From Nocardia farcinica (GTDB lineage: Bacteria; Actinomycetota; Actinomycetes; Mycobacteriales; Mycobacteriaceae): 64,000 bases of DNA. The stretch covers positions 1,922,001-1,986,000 of the forward strand of contig NZ_LN868938.1 in the NCBI RefSeq assembly GCF_001182745.1, read 5' to 3'. Below are positions 24,829 through 33,053 of the stretch, piece by piece. Under the pieces are notes generated by a model that saw nothing but the letters and a program-made list of their open reading frames with translations, was not told the origin of the DNA and searched no databases. Each line of letters opens with the position of its first letter. Within the stretch, counting starts at the first letter, position 1. The translations under genes and the position numbers were made by a program.

Positions 24829-26045
24829 GCCGCCTCGATCGCCATCGCGACGCCCTGCCCGACACCGACGCACAGGGTGGCCAGGCCGCGCCGGACGCCT
24901 TCCCGTTCCATCCGGCCGACCAGGGTGAGCAGGATGCGGGCGCCGGAGCAGCCCAGCGGATGGCCCAGCGCGATCGCGCCACCGTCGGCGTTGACGATCT
25001 CCTCGTCGAGCTTCAACTGCCGGATCACACCGAGCGACTGCGCGGCGAACGCCTCGTTGAGCTCCACCGCGCCCAGGTCGGCCCGCGACCAGCCGGCCCG
25101 GTCGAGTGTCTTGCGGGTGGCGGGCACCGGGCCGAGGCCCATCACGTTCGGGGCGACGCCCGCGGACGCGCTCGCGACGATGCGCGCGCGGACCGTCAGC
25201 CCGTGCCGCCGCACCGCCTCGGCGCCGGCAAGCACCAGCGCGGCCGCGCCGTCCGACAGCGGTGAGGACGAGCCCGCGGTGACGATGCCGTCGGGCCGGA
25301 ACACCGGGCGCAGGGCCGCCAGCTTCTCGGCGGTGGTGTCCGGGCGCGGCACCTCGTCGGTCTCGACGAGCGTGTTCCCGGCCCGCACCGCGACGATCTC
25401 GCGCCGGAACCGGCCCGCCGCCACGGCCGCGGCGGCCCGCTGTTGGCTGCGCAGCGCGAACGCGTCGGACTCGGCGCGCGAGATCCCTTCCAGCGCCGCC
25501 ACTTCCTCCGCGGTCTCCCCCATCGACAGGGTGATCTTCCTGGCCCGCGGGCCCGCGTCGGTGGGCACGGCCCGGTCGGCGGCGGTGAAGGCGGGGTTGG
25601 TGAACCGCCAGCCCAGCGCGGTGTCGGCGACCTCGCCCGGGCGCGCCCACGGCGTGCCGGGCTTGGCCATCACCCACGGGGCGCGGGTCATGGATTCCAC
25701 ACCGCCCGCCACCACGATGTCGGCCTCACCGCCGCGAATGGCGTTGGCGGCGGTGGCGACCGCGGTCAGTCCGCTGGCGCAGAGCCGGTTGACGGTGTAG
25801 CCCGGCACCGCGTCCGGCAGGCCGGCCAGCAGGACCGCCATCCTGGCGACGTTGCGGTTGTCCTCGCCCGCCTGGTTCGCCGCCCCCAGCACGACCTCGT
25901 CGACCGCGTCCACGGGCACCCCGGCCCGGCGCACCGCCTCGGCCACCACCGTGGCGGCCAGGTCGTCGGGGCGCACGCTCGCCAGCGCGCCGCCGTAGCG
26001 GCCCTGCGGCGTGCGCGCCCCGTCCACGAGGAAGACTTCGCCCAT
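24825..26045 (-). CDS. paaJ: 3-oxoadipyl-CoA thiolase
   Basis: The first gene of the minus-strand paa operon; it cleaves 3-oxoadipyl-CoA to succinyl-CoA and acetyl-CoA. The 406 residues show the thiolase active sites: nucleophile Cys in '[11 protein letters not shown]' (about 87-97), 'NEAFAAQSL' (about 336), '[20 protein letters not shown]' (about 356-375) and a C-terminal '[13 protein letters not shown]' with the second Cys. The ATG with AAGGAG 5 bp upstream was preferred over the adjacent GTG. A PaaR-like palindrome lies 32 bp upstream. Confidence 0.92.
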   Translation of the reverse strand: MGEVFLVDGARTPQGRYGGALASVRPDDLAATVVAEAVRRAGVPVDAVDEVVLGAANQAGEDNRNVARMAVLLAGLPDAVPGYTVNRLCASGLTAVATAANAIRGGEADIVVAGGVESMTRAPWVMAKPGTPWARPGEVADTALGWRFTNPAFTAADRAVPTDAGPRARKITLSMGETAEEVAALEGISRAESDAFALRSQQRAAAAVAAGRFRREIVAVRAGNTLVETDEVPRPDTTAEKLAALRPVFRPDGIVTAGSSSPLSDGAAALVLAGAEAVRRHGLTVRARIVASASAGVAPNVMGLGPVPATRKTLDRAGWSRADLGAVELNEAFAAQSLGVIRQLKLDEEIVNADGGAIALGHPLGCSGARILLTLVGRMEREGVRRGLATLCVGVGQGVAMAIEAA

Positions 26046-26076
26046 CACTGCTCCTTGTCCGATCGTCCCTCGAAGT

Positions 26077-26100
26077 ATTACCGAACATTCGGTCAGTAAT
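26077..26100. promoter_or_regulatory. PaaR-like operator between paaJ and paaR
   Basis: A palindrome centred on ACCGAACATTCGGT (26081-26094), extended on both sides by TTA/TAA-type bases, lies between the divergent paaJ operon and paaR. The core GACCGAATGTTC on the minus strand recurs ahead of paaZ. It resembles, from memory, the ACCGnnCGnnCGGT-centred site of the corynebacterial PaaR. Confidence 0.75.
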
Positions 26101-26156
26101 CAACCCTCGGTCCACAGTTGTGCGAGCAACCGGGCGGCATGCGTCAAGATGGACGG

Positions 26157-26783
26157 ATGACCTCAGCGCGCCCCACCCAACGCACCGGCCGCCCGGGCCG
26201 TCCCGGCTACGACCTGGACTCGCTGCTGTCGGTGGCGGTGAAGGTGTTCAACGACCGGGGCTACGACGCGACGAGCATGGAAGTGCTCGCCAAGCGGCTC
26301 GGCATCGCCAAATCGGCCATCTACCACCACGTCTCGGGCAAGGGCGAGTTGCTCGAGCTGGCACTCTCGCGCGCGCTCAACGGCCTGTTCGCCGCGACCA
26401 CCGAGGAGGGGGCGATCACCGGCCGGTCCATCGACCGGCTCGAGTACGTGGTGCGGCGCGCGGTCGAGGTGCTGGTGGCCGAGCTGCCCTACGTCACACT
26501 GCTGTTGCGGGTGCGCGGCAACACCCCCGCCGAGAAGCGCGCGCTGGCCCGCAGGCGCGAGTTCGACGCCTTCGTCGCGGGCCTGGTCGCGGCGGCGGGC
26601 GAGGAGGGCGATCTGCACACCGATGTCGATCCCGCCCTGGCCAGCCGGCTGATCTGGGGCATGATCAACTCCATCGTGGAGTGGTACCGCCCGCGCGGGG
26701 AGAACTCCGCCGACGAGATCGCCGACGCCGTGGTCGCCATCGTCTTCGACGGCCTGCGCCGCTCCGGCCCGGCCACCGGCTGA
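26157..26783 (+). CDS. paaR: TetR-family phenylacetate regulator
   Basis: A 208-residue TetR protein. A basic N-terminal arm 'TQRTGRPGRPGYDLDS' leads into helix-turn-helix 'ATSMEVLAKRLGIAKSAIYHHVSGKGELLELAL' (about 41-73), followed by a helical ligand domain. It lies between the two arms of the paa regulon with matching palindromes on both sides, so it is the probable phenylacetyl-CoA-responsive repressor (known role of actinobacterial PaaR). ATG at 26157 is favoured; a GTG 39 bp upstream is an alternative. It reads toward paaZ across 74 bp. Confidence 0.88.
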   Translation: MTSARPTQRTGRPGRPGYDLDSLLSVAVKVFNDRGYDATSMEVLAKRLGIAKSAIYHHVSGKGELLELALSRALNGLFAATTEEGAITGRSIDRLEYVVRRAVEVLVAELPYVTLLLRVRGNTPAEKRALARRREFDAFVAGLVAAAGEEGDLHTDVDPALASRLIWGMINSIVEWYRPRGENSADEIADAVVAIVFDGLRRSGPATG

Positions 26784-26822
26784 CCCCCGACCTTGACATG
26801 CGCGCGGCTCTCCCGGATGGTA

Positions 26823-26846
26823 ATTACCGACCGAATGTTCAGTTGA
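26823..26846. promoter_or_regulatory. Second PaaR-like operator, upstream of paaZ
   Basis: GACCGAATGTTCAGT at 26829-26843 shares the 12-base core GACCGAATGTTC with the reverse complement of the first site, 12 bp before the paaZ start codon and overlapping its ribosome-binding region. One half is less symmetrical than in the paaJ/paaR site. Confidence 0.7.
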
Positions 26847-26857
26847 ACGGAGAGCTG

Positions 26858-28903
26858 ATGAGCGAACTGCTGCAAAGCTACGTGGGGGGCCGCTGGGTCA
26901 CCCCGCCCGACGAGGGCACCCCGTTGCTCAGCGCCGTCGACGGCAGCGTGGTGGCTCGCCTCTCGTCGACCGGCGTCGATCGGGCGCACATGGTCGATCA
27001 CGCCCGCACCGTCGGCGGCCCGGCGCTGGCCGCGCTCACCTTCCACGAACGCGCCGCCCGGCTCAAGGCGCTGGGCAAGTACCTGCTCGAGCACAAGGCC
27101 GAGCTGTACGCGATCTCCGCGCACACCGGCGCGACCGAGCGCGATTCGGCCGTCGACATCGACGGTGGCGCGGGCACCCTGCTCAGCTACGCGAGCAAGG
27201 CCACCCGCGAACTGCCCAACGACACCGTGTATCTGGACGGCGGCGTGGAGCGCCTCGGCCGCAAGGGCACCTTCGCCGGTCAGCACATCTACACCGCGCG
27301 CCGCGGCGTCGCCGTGCAGATCAACGCCTTCAACTTCCCGGTCTGGGGTTTCCTGGAGAAGCTCGCTCCGGCGTTCATCGCCGGCGTGCCTTCCCTCGTC
27401 AAGCCGGCCGGCCAGACCGCCTACCTCACCGAGGCGGCGTTCCGCTTGATCATCGAGTCCGGGCTGCTGCCGGAGGGCTCGGTGCAACTGCTGTGCGGCA
27501 GCGCCGGTGACCTGCTCGACCACCTCGGTGGGCAGGACTCGGTGGCGTTCACCGGTTCGGCCGAGACCGCCGCACTGCTGCGCGCGCACCCGGTGGTGGT
27601 GCGCGAGGCGGTGCGGTTCACCGCCGAGGCCGACTCGCTCAATGCCTCGATCCTGGGCGCCGATGTCACGCCCGGCTCCCCCGAGTTCGAGTTGTTCGTC
27701 GGCCAGCTGGTCACCGAGATGACGGTGAAAGCGGGCCAGAAGTGCACCGCGATCCGGCGGGCCCTGGTGCCGGAACCGATGGTCGACGCCGTGGTGGACG
27801 CGGTGCGGGAGCGGCTGGCCCGGGTGGTCGTTGGCGCCCCCGGCGCCGACGGGGTCACGATGGGCGCCCTGGCCGGGATCGATCAGCGCGAGGAGGTCCG
27901 CAAGGCGGTGCGGGCGCTGACCAAGAGCGCGCAGATCGTCTTCGGTGATCCGGAGTCCGTGACCGTCGTCGGGGCCGACGCCGCCACCGGCGCGTTCCTG
28001 TCGCCGATCCTGCTGCGCTGCGACGACCGCGAGGCCGTCGAACCGCACGAGGTCGAGGCGTTCGGGCCGGTGAGCACCGTGCTCGGCTACCGCGACACCG
28101 CCGACGCGATCGCACTGGCCGCACGCGGCAAGGGCAGCCTGGTCGCCTCGGTCGTCACCGGCGACACGGCCGTCGCGCGCGAGATCGTGCTCGGCCTGGC
28201 CCCCTATCACGGGCGGGTGCTCGTTCTCGACACCGTCGACGCCCGGGAGTCCACCGGGCACGGTTCCCCGCTGCCCACGCTCGTGCACGGCGGACCGGGC
28301 CGGGCGGGCGGCGGCGAGGAGCTCGGCGGCATCCGCGGCGTCCTGCACCACATGCAGCGCACCGCCGTGCAGGGCAGCCCCGCGGTCCTCACCGCGGTCG
28401 GACGGCGCTGGGTCACCGGTGCCGACCAGGTGCGCGGCGACGTGCACCCGTTCCGCAAGGACCTCGGACAGCTGAAACTCGGCGACACCATCGTGGCGGG
28501 CCCGCGCCGGGTCACCCTCGACGACATCGGCCACTTCGCCGAGTTCACCGGCGACACCTTCTACGCCCACACCGATCCCGAGGCGGCCGCAGCCAACCCG
28601 CTCTTCGGCGGCATCGTCGCGCACGGCTACCTGGTGGTGTCGCTGGCGGCCGGATTGTTCGTCGACCCCGCCCCGGGCCCGGTGCTGGCGAATTTCGGCG
28701 TCGACAATCTGCGGTTCCTCACCCCGGTCAAGGCCGAGGACGAACTGACCGTCACGCTCACCGCCAAGCAGATCACCCCGCGCACCAGCGCCGCCTACGG
28801 CGAGGTCCGCTGGGACGCCACCGTCACCAACCAGAACGACGAGGCCGTCGCCACCTACGACGTGCTCACGCTCGTCGCCAAGCCCGAGGGAGAAACCAAG
28901 TGA
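26858..28903 (+). CDS. paaZ: Bifunctional oxepin-CoA hydrolase / 3-oxo-5,6-dehydrosuberyl-CoA semialdehyde dehydrogenase
   Basis: Opens the oxepin ring and oxidises the resulting aldehyde. The 681-residue protein has an N-terminal aldehyde dehydrogenase domain (about 1-520) with general base E257 in 'FTAEADSLN' and nucleophile C296 in 'GQKCTAIRR', and a C-terminal MaoC-like hydratase domain with D566 and H571 in 'FTGDTFYAHTD', then 'GGIVAHGYLVVSLAAGL'. These positions are within a few residues of the E. coli enzyme. It starts the plus-strand arm and overlaps the next gene (GTGA). Confidence 0.95.
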   Translation: MSELLQSYVGGRWVTPPDEGTPLLSAVDGSVVARLSSTGVDRAHMVDHARTVGGPALAALTFHERAARLKALGKYLLEHKAELYAISAHTGATERDSAVDIDGGAGTLLSYASKATRELPNDTVYLDGGVERLGRKGTFAGQHIYTARRGVAVQINAFNFPVWGFLEKLAPAFIAGVPSLVKPAGQTAYLTEAAFRLIIESGLLPEGSVQLLCGSAGDLLDHLGGQDSVAFTGSAETAALLRAHPVVVREAVRFTAEADSLNASILGADVTPGSPEFELFVGQLVTEMTVKAGQKCTAIRRALVPEPMVDAVVDAVRERLARVVVGAPGADGVTMGALAGIDQREEVRKAVRALTKSAQIVFGDPESVTVVGADAATGAFLSPILLRCDDREAVEPHEVEAFGPVSTVLGYRDTADAIALAARGKGSLVASVVTGDTAVAREIVLGLAPYHGRVLVLDTVDARESTGHGSPLPTLVHGGPGRAGGGEELGGIRGVLHHMQRTAVQGSPAVLTAVGRRWVTGADQVRGDVHPFRKDLGQLKLGDTIVAGPRRVTLDDIGHFAEFTGDTFYAHTDPEAAAANPLFGGIVAHGYLVVSLAAGLFVDPAPGPVLANFGVDNLRFLTPVKAEDELTVTLTAKQITPRTSAAYGEVRWDATVTNQNDEAVATYDVLTLVAKPEGETK

Positions 28904-29214
28904 GCTACCAGATCTCGGTCTGCTACGGCACGCCCGACGACCCGGCGGCCTTCGACGAGTACTACCGCACCACGCACGTGCCGCTGGCCGCGAAGGTGCC
29001 CGGCCTGGCCGGGCTCAGCTGGGGCAAGTGCCGCTCGCTGGACGGCTCGGAGCCGCAGTTCTACGCGGTGGCGCAGCTGCGCTTCGCCACCGAGGCCGAC
29101 CTCCAGCAGGCGCTGGCCTCGCCGGAGATGAAGGCCGCGGGCAAGGATGTGCGCAACTTCGCCACCGGCGGCGCCAGCATGTTCGTCCAGCAGCTGGAAT
29201 CTCCCCTGTCCTGA
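28900..29214 (+). CDS. EthD-family small protein
   Basis: A 104-residue ferredoxin-like-fold protein of the EthD type ('YQISVCYGTPDDPAAFDEYYRTTHVPLAAKVPGLAGLSWGKC'), with the family's conserved Y-x-x-x-H-V/P pattern and 'ATEADLQQALASPEMKAAGKDVRNFATGG'. Members are found with ring-cleavage and ether-degrading systems, often without a proven reaction. It overlaps the paaZ stop and precedes paaI, so it probably assists phenylacetate breakdown, perhaps by handling a reactive intermediate (inference). Confidence 0.85.
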   Translation: MSYQISVCYGTPDDPAAFDEYYRTTHVPLAAKVPGLAGLSWGKCRSLDGSEPQFYAVAQLRFATEADLQQALASPEMKAAGKDVRNFATGGASMFVQQLESPLS

Positions 29215-29275
29215 ATGATGGTGCGGTGGGCGCGGTCTCGTCCCGCGCCTACCGCCCGCACCGTGAGGAGCCCGT

Positions 29276-29689
29276 ATGACCACGGTCGACGAGTCGGCCA
29301 CCGCCCACGCCCGGCAGATGTTCGCCGACGACCTCGCCTCGCGTGCGCTCGGCATCGAGATCGTCGCGCTGAGCCCCGGCCATGCCACCGCGACGATGAC
29401 CGTGTCCGACCGGATGGTCAACGGTCACGGCATCACCCACGGCGGCTACGTCTTCCTGCTCGCCGACACCACCTTCGCGCTGGCGTGCAACAGCCACGGT
29501 CGCGCCGCCGTCGCCGCCCGCGCCGACATCCGCTACCTGCGGCCCACCCGGGCCGGGGAACTGCTCACCGCCACGGCGGTGGAGCGCGCCGTATTCGGCC
29601 GCAACGGAATCTACGACGTCACGGTCACCGATGCGGCGGGCCGGACCGTGGCGGAATTCCGCGGGGACAGTCGCGTGATCGCGAACTGA
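29276..29689 (+). CDS. paaI: Hydroxyphenylacetyl-CoA thioesterase
   Basis: A 137-residue hotdog-fold thioesterase that recycles CoA from dead-end thioesters such as hydroxyphenylacetyl-CoA. The family core 'VNGHGITHGGYVFLLADTTFALACNSHG' (about 41-68) contains the NxxxxxHGG motif with the catalytic Asp/Thr region 'LADTTFA', followed by 'ARADIRYLRPTRAGELLTATA'. The ATG is preceded by GTGAGGAGCC. It is the last gene of the plus-strand paa arm. Confidence 0.92.
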   Translation: MTTVDESATAHARQMFADDLASRALGIEIVALSPGHATATMTVSDRMVNGHGITHGGYVFLLADTTFALACNSHGRAAVAARADIRYLRPTRAGELLTATAVERAVFGRNGIYDVTVTDAAGRTVAEFRGDSRVIAN

Positions 29690-29725
29690 GCGCGCACGAA
29701 CCCGTCCCCTTTTCCACCGTTATTT

Positions 29726-30643
29726 CTACCGCTGCGTTCCCGTCGACGCCGCGGTATCGAAGTCGAATTCGGCGATTCTGCGGGCGGCGTCGCGTAACGC
29801 CTCGATCAGCGGTGAGCTGTCCTCGGCGCGCGTGCACAGGCACAGCGACGCCGGTTCCACGTCCCGTACCGGCACGAACACCACATCGGGGTGCCGGTGG
29901 GTGTCCTGGACGAATTTGCTGGTGATCGAGATGGCCACGCCGGTGGCGACGACCTCGAGCAGTTCGTCGATCGTGCGCACCGACGGCCCGTAGACGACCG
30001 GCCTGCCACTGGGGCGCGGATCGCAGGCCCACCAGCGCACCCATTCCCGGTCCGCCTCGTGGTCGGTCAGGTGCGGCTCGCCGTCGAGTTCGTCGACCGA
30101 TATCGAATCCCGGTCCGCGAGCCGGTGCGCGACGGGCAGCGCGACCACCCGCGGCTCCTTGCACAGCACATCCAGGCGCAAGCCGCCCGCGTCGGCCACC
30201 GGTGGACGCATCAGCGAGGCGTCCACCTTGCCGTCCCGCACCGCCGACGCCTGCTCCGCCCAGCCCAGCTCCACCAATTCGATGGTGGCGACGCCGGATT
30301 CGCGTCGCACCAGATCCAGCAACGGTCTCGTGCGGGTCGCCAGGGCGGCGGTCATGAAGCCGATGCGCAGCGTCTCCCCCTCGGCCCGCACCGCCCCCAC
30401 CGCACGCTGGGCCGCCGCGAGCGCCGCCCGCGCCTCGGGCAGGAATCGGCGCCCGGCCGGGGTGGGTTGCAGTGGATGCACCGAGCGGTCGATCAGCTCG
30501 ACGCCGAGTTTCTGCTCGAGCTTGCGGATCTGCTGGCTCAGGGCCGGGGTGCTGATGTAGAGCCGCTGCGCGGCGCGCCCGAAATGGCCTTCGTCGAGCA
30601 CCGTCACCAGATACGAGACCAGACGCAGGTTCAGGTCGACCAC
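29726..30643 (-). CDS. LysR-family regulator
   Basis: A 305-residue LysR protein with an N-terminal winged helix ('LVTVLDEGHFGRAAQRLYISTPALSQQIRKLEQKLGVELIDR', about 9-50) and a periplasmic-binding-protein-like effector domain starting 'LRIGFMTAALATRTRPLL' near 92. GTG at 30643 has AGAGAGG 5 bp upstream; an ATG 30 bp earlier is possible. It is divergent from a cupin/SDR/NTF2-like operon with a palindrome between them, which it probably activates. It converges on the paa arm and is not expected to control it. Confidence 0.88.
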   Translation of the reverse strand: MVDLNLRLVSYLVTVLDEGHFGRAAQRLYISTPALSQQIRKLEQKLGVELIDRSVHPLQPTPAGRRFLPEARAALAAAQRAVGAVRAEGETLRIGFMTAALATRTRPLLDLVRRESGVATIELVELGWAEQASAVRDGKVDASLMRPPVADAGGLRLDVLCKEPRVVALPVAHRLADRDSISVDELDGEPHLTDHEADREWVRWWACDPRPSGRPVVYGPSVRTIDELLEVVATGVAISITSKFVQDTHRHPDVVFVPVRDVEPASLCLCTRAEDSSPLIEALRDAARRIAEFDFDTAASTGTQR

Positions 30644-30716
30644 GACAGCCTCTCTCGCCGTGGCCAGCGACACCGCTGGCCTGTACCGATAAGCAGAAGG
30701 TTAACACCTCCCCCGA

Positions 30717-30740
30717 GGAATGTAATGGACATCACGTTCC
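30717..30740. promoter_or_regulatory. LysR-type operator palindrome
   Basis: GGAA and TTCC ends enclose GT-ATG and CAT-AC half-sites (GGAATGTAATG against CATCACGTTCC): 24 bp with 20 symmetric positions, fitting the T-N11-A form of LysR targets. It lies about 75 bp from the lysR start and 130 bp from the divergent operon. Confidence 0.6.
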
Positions 30741-30872
30741 TGCCGGGCGAGATTGGAAGCGTCTCGCACAGCCCCGCGAGAAATGCGCGGCGAATTCGCT
30801 GCACGCGCATCCGATCCGGTCGAATGTACCCGGCCGATCGATTTCCCGTTTCACCTCGAGAGGACCATCGCA

Positions 30873-31424
30873 GTGACCATCTCGGCACCCGTCGGCCCCA
30901 CGTTCTGGATGCAGAATCCCGGCACCACCCCGAAAGGCGCGCGCAAGGAATTCGTCGACCCCGACGATATTCCGTGGACCGATTGGCTCATGCCCGGCAC
31001 CCGATTCAAGCTGCTGTACGCGAACCTGGCCACCGGCGCCTTCACCGTGATCCTGCGGGTGGACCCGGGCGTGACGGCCACCCCGCATTGGCACCTGGGC
31101 ACCGCACAGGCTTTCCTGCTCGAGGGCGGATTCCATTACGACCCCGACGATCCGGGCCGCGCGGGCACCTACACCTGTGAGGTCGCCGGCGCGGTCCACC
31201 AACCGGTCTCCCCCACCGGCACCACCATGCTGGCCTTCGTGGACGGCCCCATCGCCGGCTACCTGCCCGACGGCACCCTCGGTGTCGTCGCCGACGCCCG
31301 CCTGCACTACTACATGGCCCGCGACAACAACGCCGTCGCCCACACCCAGGTCGTCGACTACGCCACCGACCCCTCGCTGACCCTGCACGACGGGGCGCCG
31401 ACCAGCGAGCGCACCCCGCGGTGA
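30873..31424 (+). CDS. Cupin-domain dioxygenase-like protein
   Basis: A 183-residue cupin similar to the 2,4'-dihydroxyacetophenone dioxygenase/acetylacetone-cleaving group. Metal ligands are seen in 'ATPHWHLGTAQAFLLEGGFHY' (HxH, then E in 'LLEGG') and a later His in 'GAVHQPVSP'. Such enzymes use Fe(II) or Zn and cleave C-C bonds or isomerise. GTG at 30873 follows GAGAGGA. Its stop overlaps the SDR gene start (GTGA). Together with the SDR and NTF2-like genes it looks like a short aromatic or ketone catabolic unit; the substrate is unknown. Confidence 0.8.
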   Translation: MTISAPVGPTFWMQNPGTTPKGARKEFVDPDDIPWTDWLMPGTRFKLLYANLATGAFTVILRVDPGVTATPHWHLGTAQAFLLEGGFHYDPDDPGRAGTYTCEVAGAVHQPVSPTGTTMLAFVDGPIAGYLPDGTLGVVADARLHYYMARDNNAVAHTQVVDYATDPSLTLHDGAPTSERTPR

Positions 31425-32218
31425 GCGATCGGAAGACACCCATGCTGCAGATATCCACCCCCGAACGGGCCGTTGTCACCGGTGCCGCGTCCGGGATCGG
31501 GCTCGCCATCGCCGAGCAGCTCATCGCGGCGGGCGGACGGGTGCTCGCGTTCGATCTGGACGGCGACGGGCTGGCCGCGGCGGCCGAGAAGTACGGCCGG
31601 GCGTATGTGCCGCACGTCGGCAGCGTCACCGACACCGACGAGGTGCGGGCGGCGGTCGGCAAGGCCGAGGCCGAGCTCGGCGGGATCGACAGCCTGTTCA
31701 ACGTGGCGGGCGGGCTGCGGCCCGCGCCGATCGTCGGGCTCGCCGAGGACGACTGGGATTTCACCGTCGACGTCGTGCTGCGCAGCGTCTACCTGTGCAC
31801 GAAATACGTGGCCGACAGCATGATCCGCGCGGGCAACGGCGGCTCGATCGTCAACATCGCCTCGGTCAACGCGCACATCCCGCTCTACGGCGGCAGCGCC
31901 TACGCCGCGGGGAAGGCGGGCGCGGACATGTTCGCCAAGAACGCCGCCCTCGAACTGGGCAGGCACGGCATCCGGGTGAACTCCGTGCTGCCCGGCCTGG
32001 TGCAGACCCCGATGGCCGGGTTCATCCTCGGCAACGACCAGATCATGCGCGAATTCCGCGCCAACGCCGTGTTGAAGCGGCCCGCGCAACCCGCCGAGCT
32101 GGCCGCTCCGGCGGTGTTCCTCGCCAGCAGCGCCGCCGGTTACATCACCGGCGCGAGCCTGGTGGTGGACGGCGGATACGAAATCGGCAGCTACCCCGAC
32201 CTCAGCACCCACCTCTAG
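31421..32218 (+). CDS. Short-chain dehydrogenase/reductase
   Basis: A 265-residue classical SDR with cofactor motif 'VVTGAASGIGLAIAEQL' (about 17-33; TGxxxGxG), 'NVAGG' (about 93), catalytic Ser in 'NIASVNAHIPL', Tyr/Lys in 'SAYAAGKAG' (YxxxK), then 'HGIRVNSVLPGLVQTPM'. The start used is the GTG overlapping the cupin stop; ATG at 31442 with GGAAG upstream is an alternative that removes seven residues. The D in 'LAFDLDG' after beta-2 suggests NAD(H) preference. Confidence 0.9.
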   Translation: MSDRKTPMLQISTPERAVVTGAASGIGLAIAEQLIAAGGRVLAFDLDGDGLAAAAEKYGRAYVPHVGSVTDTDEVRAAVGKAEAELGGIDSLFNVAGGLRPAPIVGLAEDDWDFTVDVVLRSVYLCTKYVADSMIRAGNGGSIVNIASVNAHIPLYGGSAYAAGKAGADMFAKNAALELGRHGIRVNSVLPGLVQTPMAGFILGNDQIMREFRANAVLKRPAQPAELAAPAVFLASSAAGYITGASLVVDGGYEIGSYPDLSTHL

Positions 32219-32228
32219 GAGAACGACG

Positions 32229-32891
32229 ATGACCACCCTGCAGCATCACAGCACCGCCGCCCCGCGCACCTCCTACGAGGAGGAACTCGTCCACATGATG
32301 GACGACATCGACGCCCTGATCGAGAAGCAGACCGTCCCGCTCTACCGCAAGATCCTCATCAACTACCGCAGGCACGCCCTGCTCGAGGTGTCGGGCCGCT
32401 ACGACGAACTGCTCCAGCCGGAGATGACCGTCGCCCACCCGCGCTACCGGATCTTCGAAGGCGGCCAGGGCGTCATCCTCGACGGAATGGACCAGGTCCG
32501 CGGCTTCTATCGGTCGCTGGCCGAGCTGGACATGCTGGTGATGTGGACCGGCCGCCAGCGGATCGCCGTCGGCGACCACGGCTTCGCCGGAGAGGCGGAA
32601 TTCAGCCAGTTCGTGCCCGGAAAGATGCTCGGCGACAACGTCTTCGCCTCGATGGACGACGCCGCCGCCAAGACGGACTCCGGCTACGATCCCGACGCCT
32701 ACTACCTGGTCCGGCGCACCCTGGCCTTCGTCTGGCCCTACGACGAGACCGGCCGGATGGTCGGTGAACACGTCTACGAGGACACCAACTCCAAGACGGT
32801 GACCCGTGTCGACACCGCCGAGGTCATCACCGGCGCCCGCGCGGCCGAACTGCTCGCCCCGCTCATCGAGAAGTACGAGCTACCCGCCTGA
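32229..32891 (+). CDS. NTF2/SnoaL-like protein
   Basis: A 220-residue protein with a helical N-terminus ('EEELVHMMDDIDALIEKQTVPLYRKILINYRRHALLEVSGRYDELLQPEMTVAHP') and a cone-like alpha/beta domain typical of SnoaL/NTF2 proteins ('GMDQVRGFYRSLAELDMLVMW', 'FVWPYDETGRMVGEHVYED'). It could be a hydratase, cyclase or isomerase of the operon's intermediate, but no catalytic residues can be assigned. AGGAG lies 7 bp before the ATG, 10 bp after the SDR stop. A strong terminator follows. Confidence 0.75.
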   Translation: MTTLQHHSTAAPRTSYEEELVHMMDDIDALIEKQTVPLYRKILINYRRHALLEVSGRYDELLQPEMTVAHPRYRIFEGGQGVILDGMDQVRGFYRSLAELDMLVMWTGRQRIAVGDHGFAGEAEFSQFVPGKMLGDNVFASMDDAAAKTDSGYDPDAYYLVRRTLAFVWPYDETGRMVGEHVYEDTNSKTVTRVDTAEVITGARAAELLAPLIEKYELPA

Positions 32892-32910
32892 GCGTACGAC
32901 GGCGGACGCC

Positions 32911-32948
32911 GGCGCGGCCCCGAACCAGACCCGGTTCGGGGCCGCGCC
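32911..32948. terminator. Bidirectional terminator hairpin
   Basis: GGCGCGGCCCCGAACC and its exact complement flank a 6-base loop (AGACCC): a 16-bp perfect stem 19 bp after the NTF2-like gene and facing the convergent ABC exporter pair. Confidence 0.8.
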
Positions 32949-33053
32949 CGCTCGCCGCCTGCTCACCCCCGGACGGCGACCGCATCCCCTTCGAGCAGCA
33001 TGCTCGGCAGCGCCGACGCCGAAATCGGCGAACGCGCCGCGACTGTGGCACCC

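Noticed and set aside
26489..28624. A 711-codon open frame on the minus strand
   Set aside because: It is antisense to paaR/paaZ; low-complexity translation typical of high-GC shadow frames.
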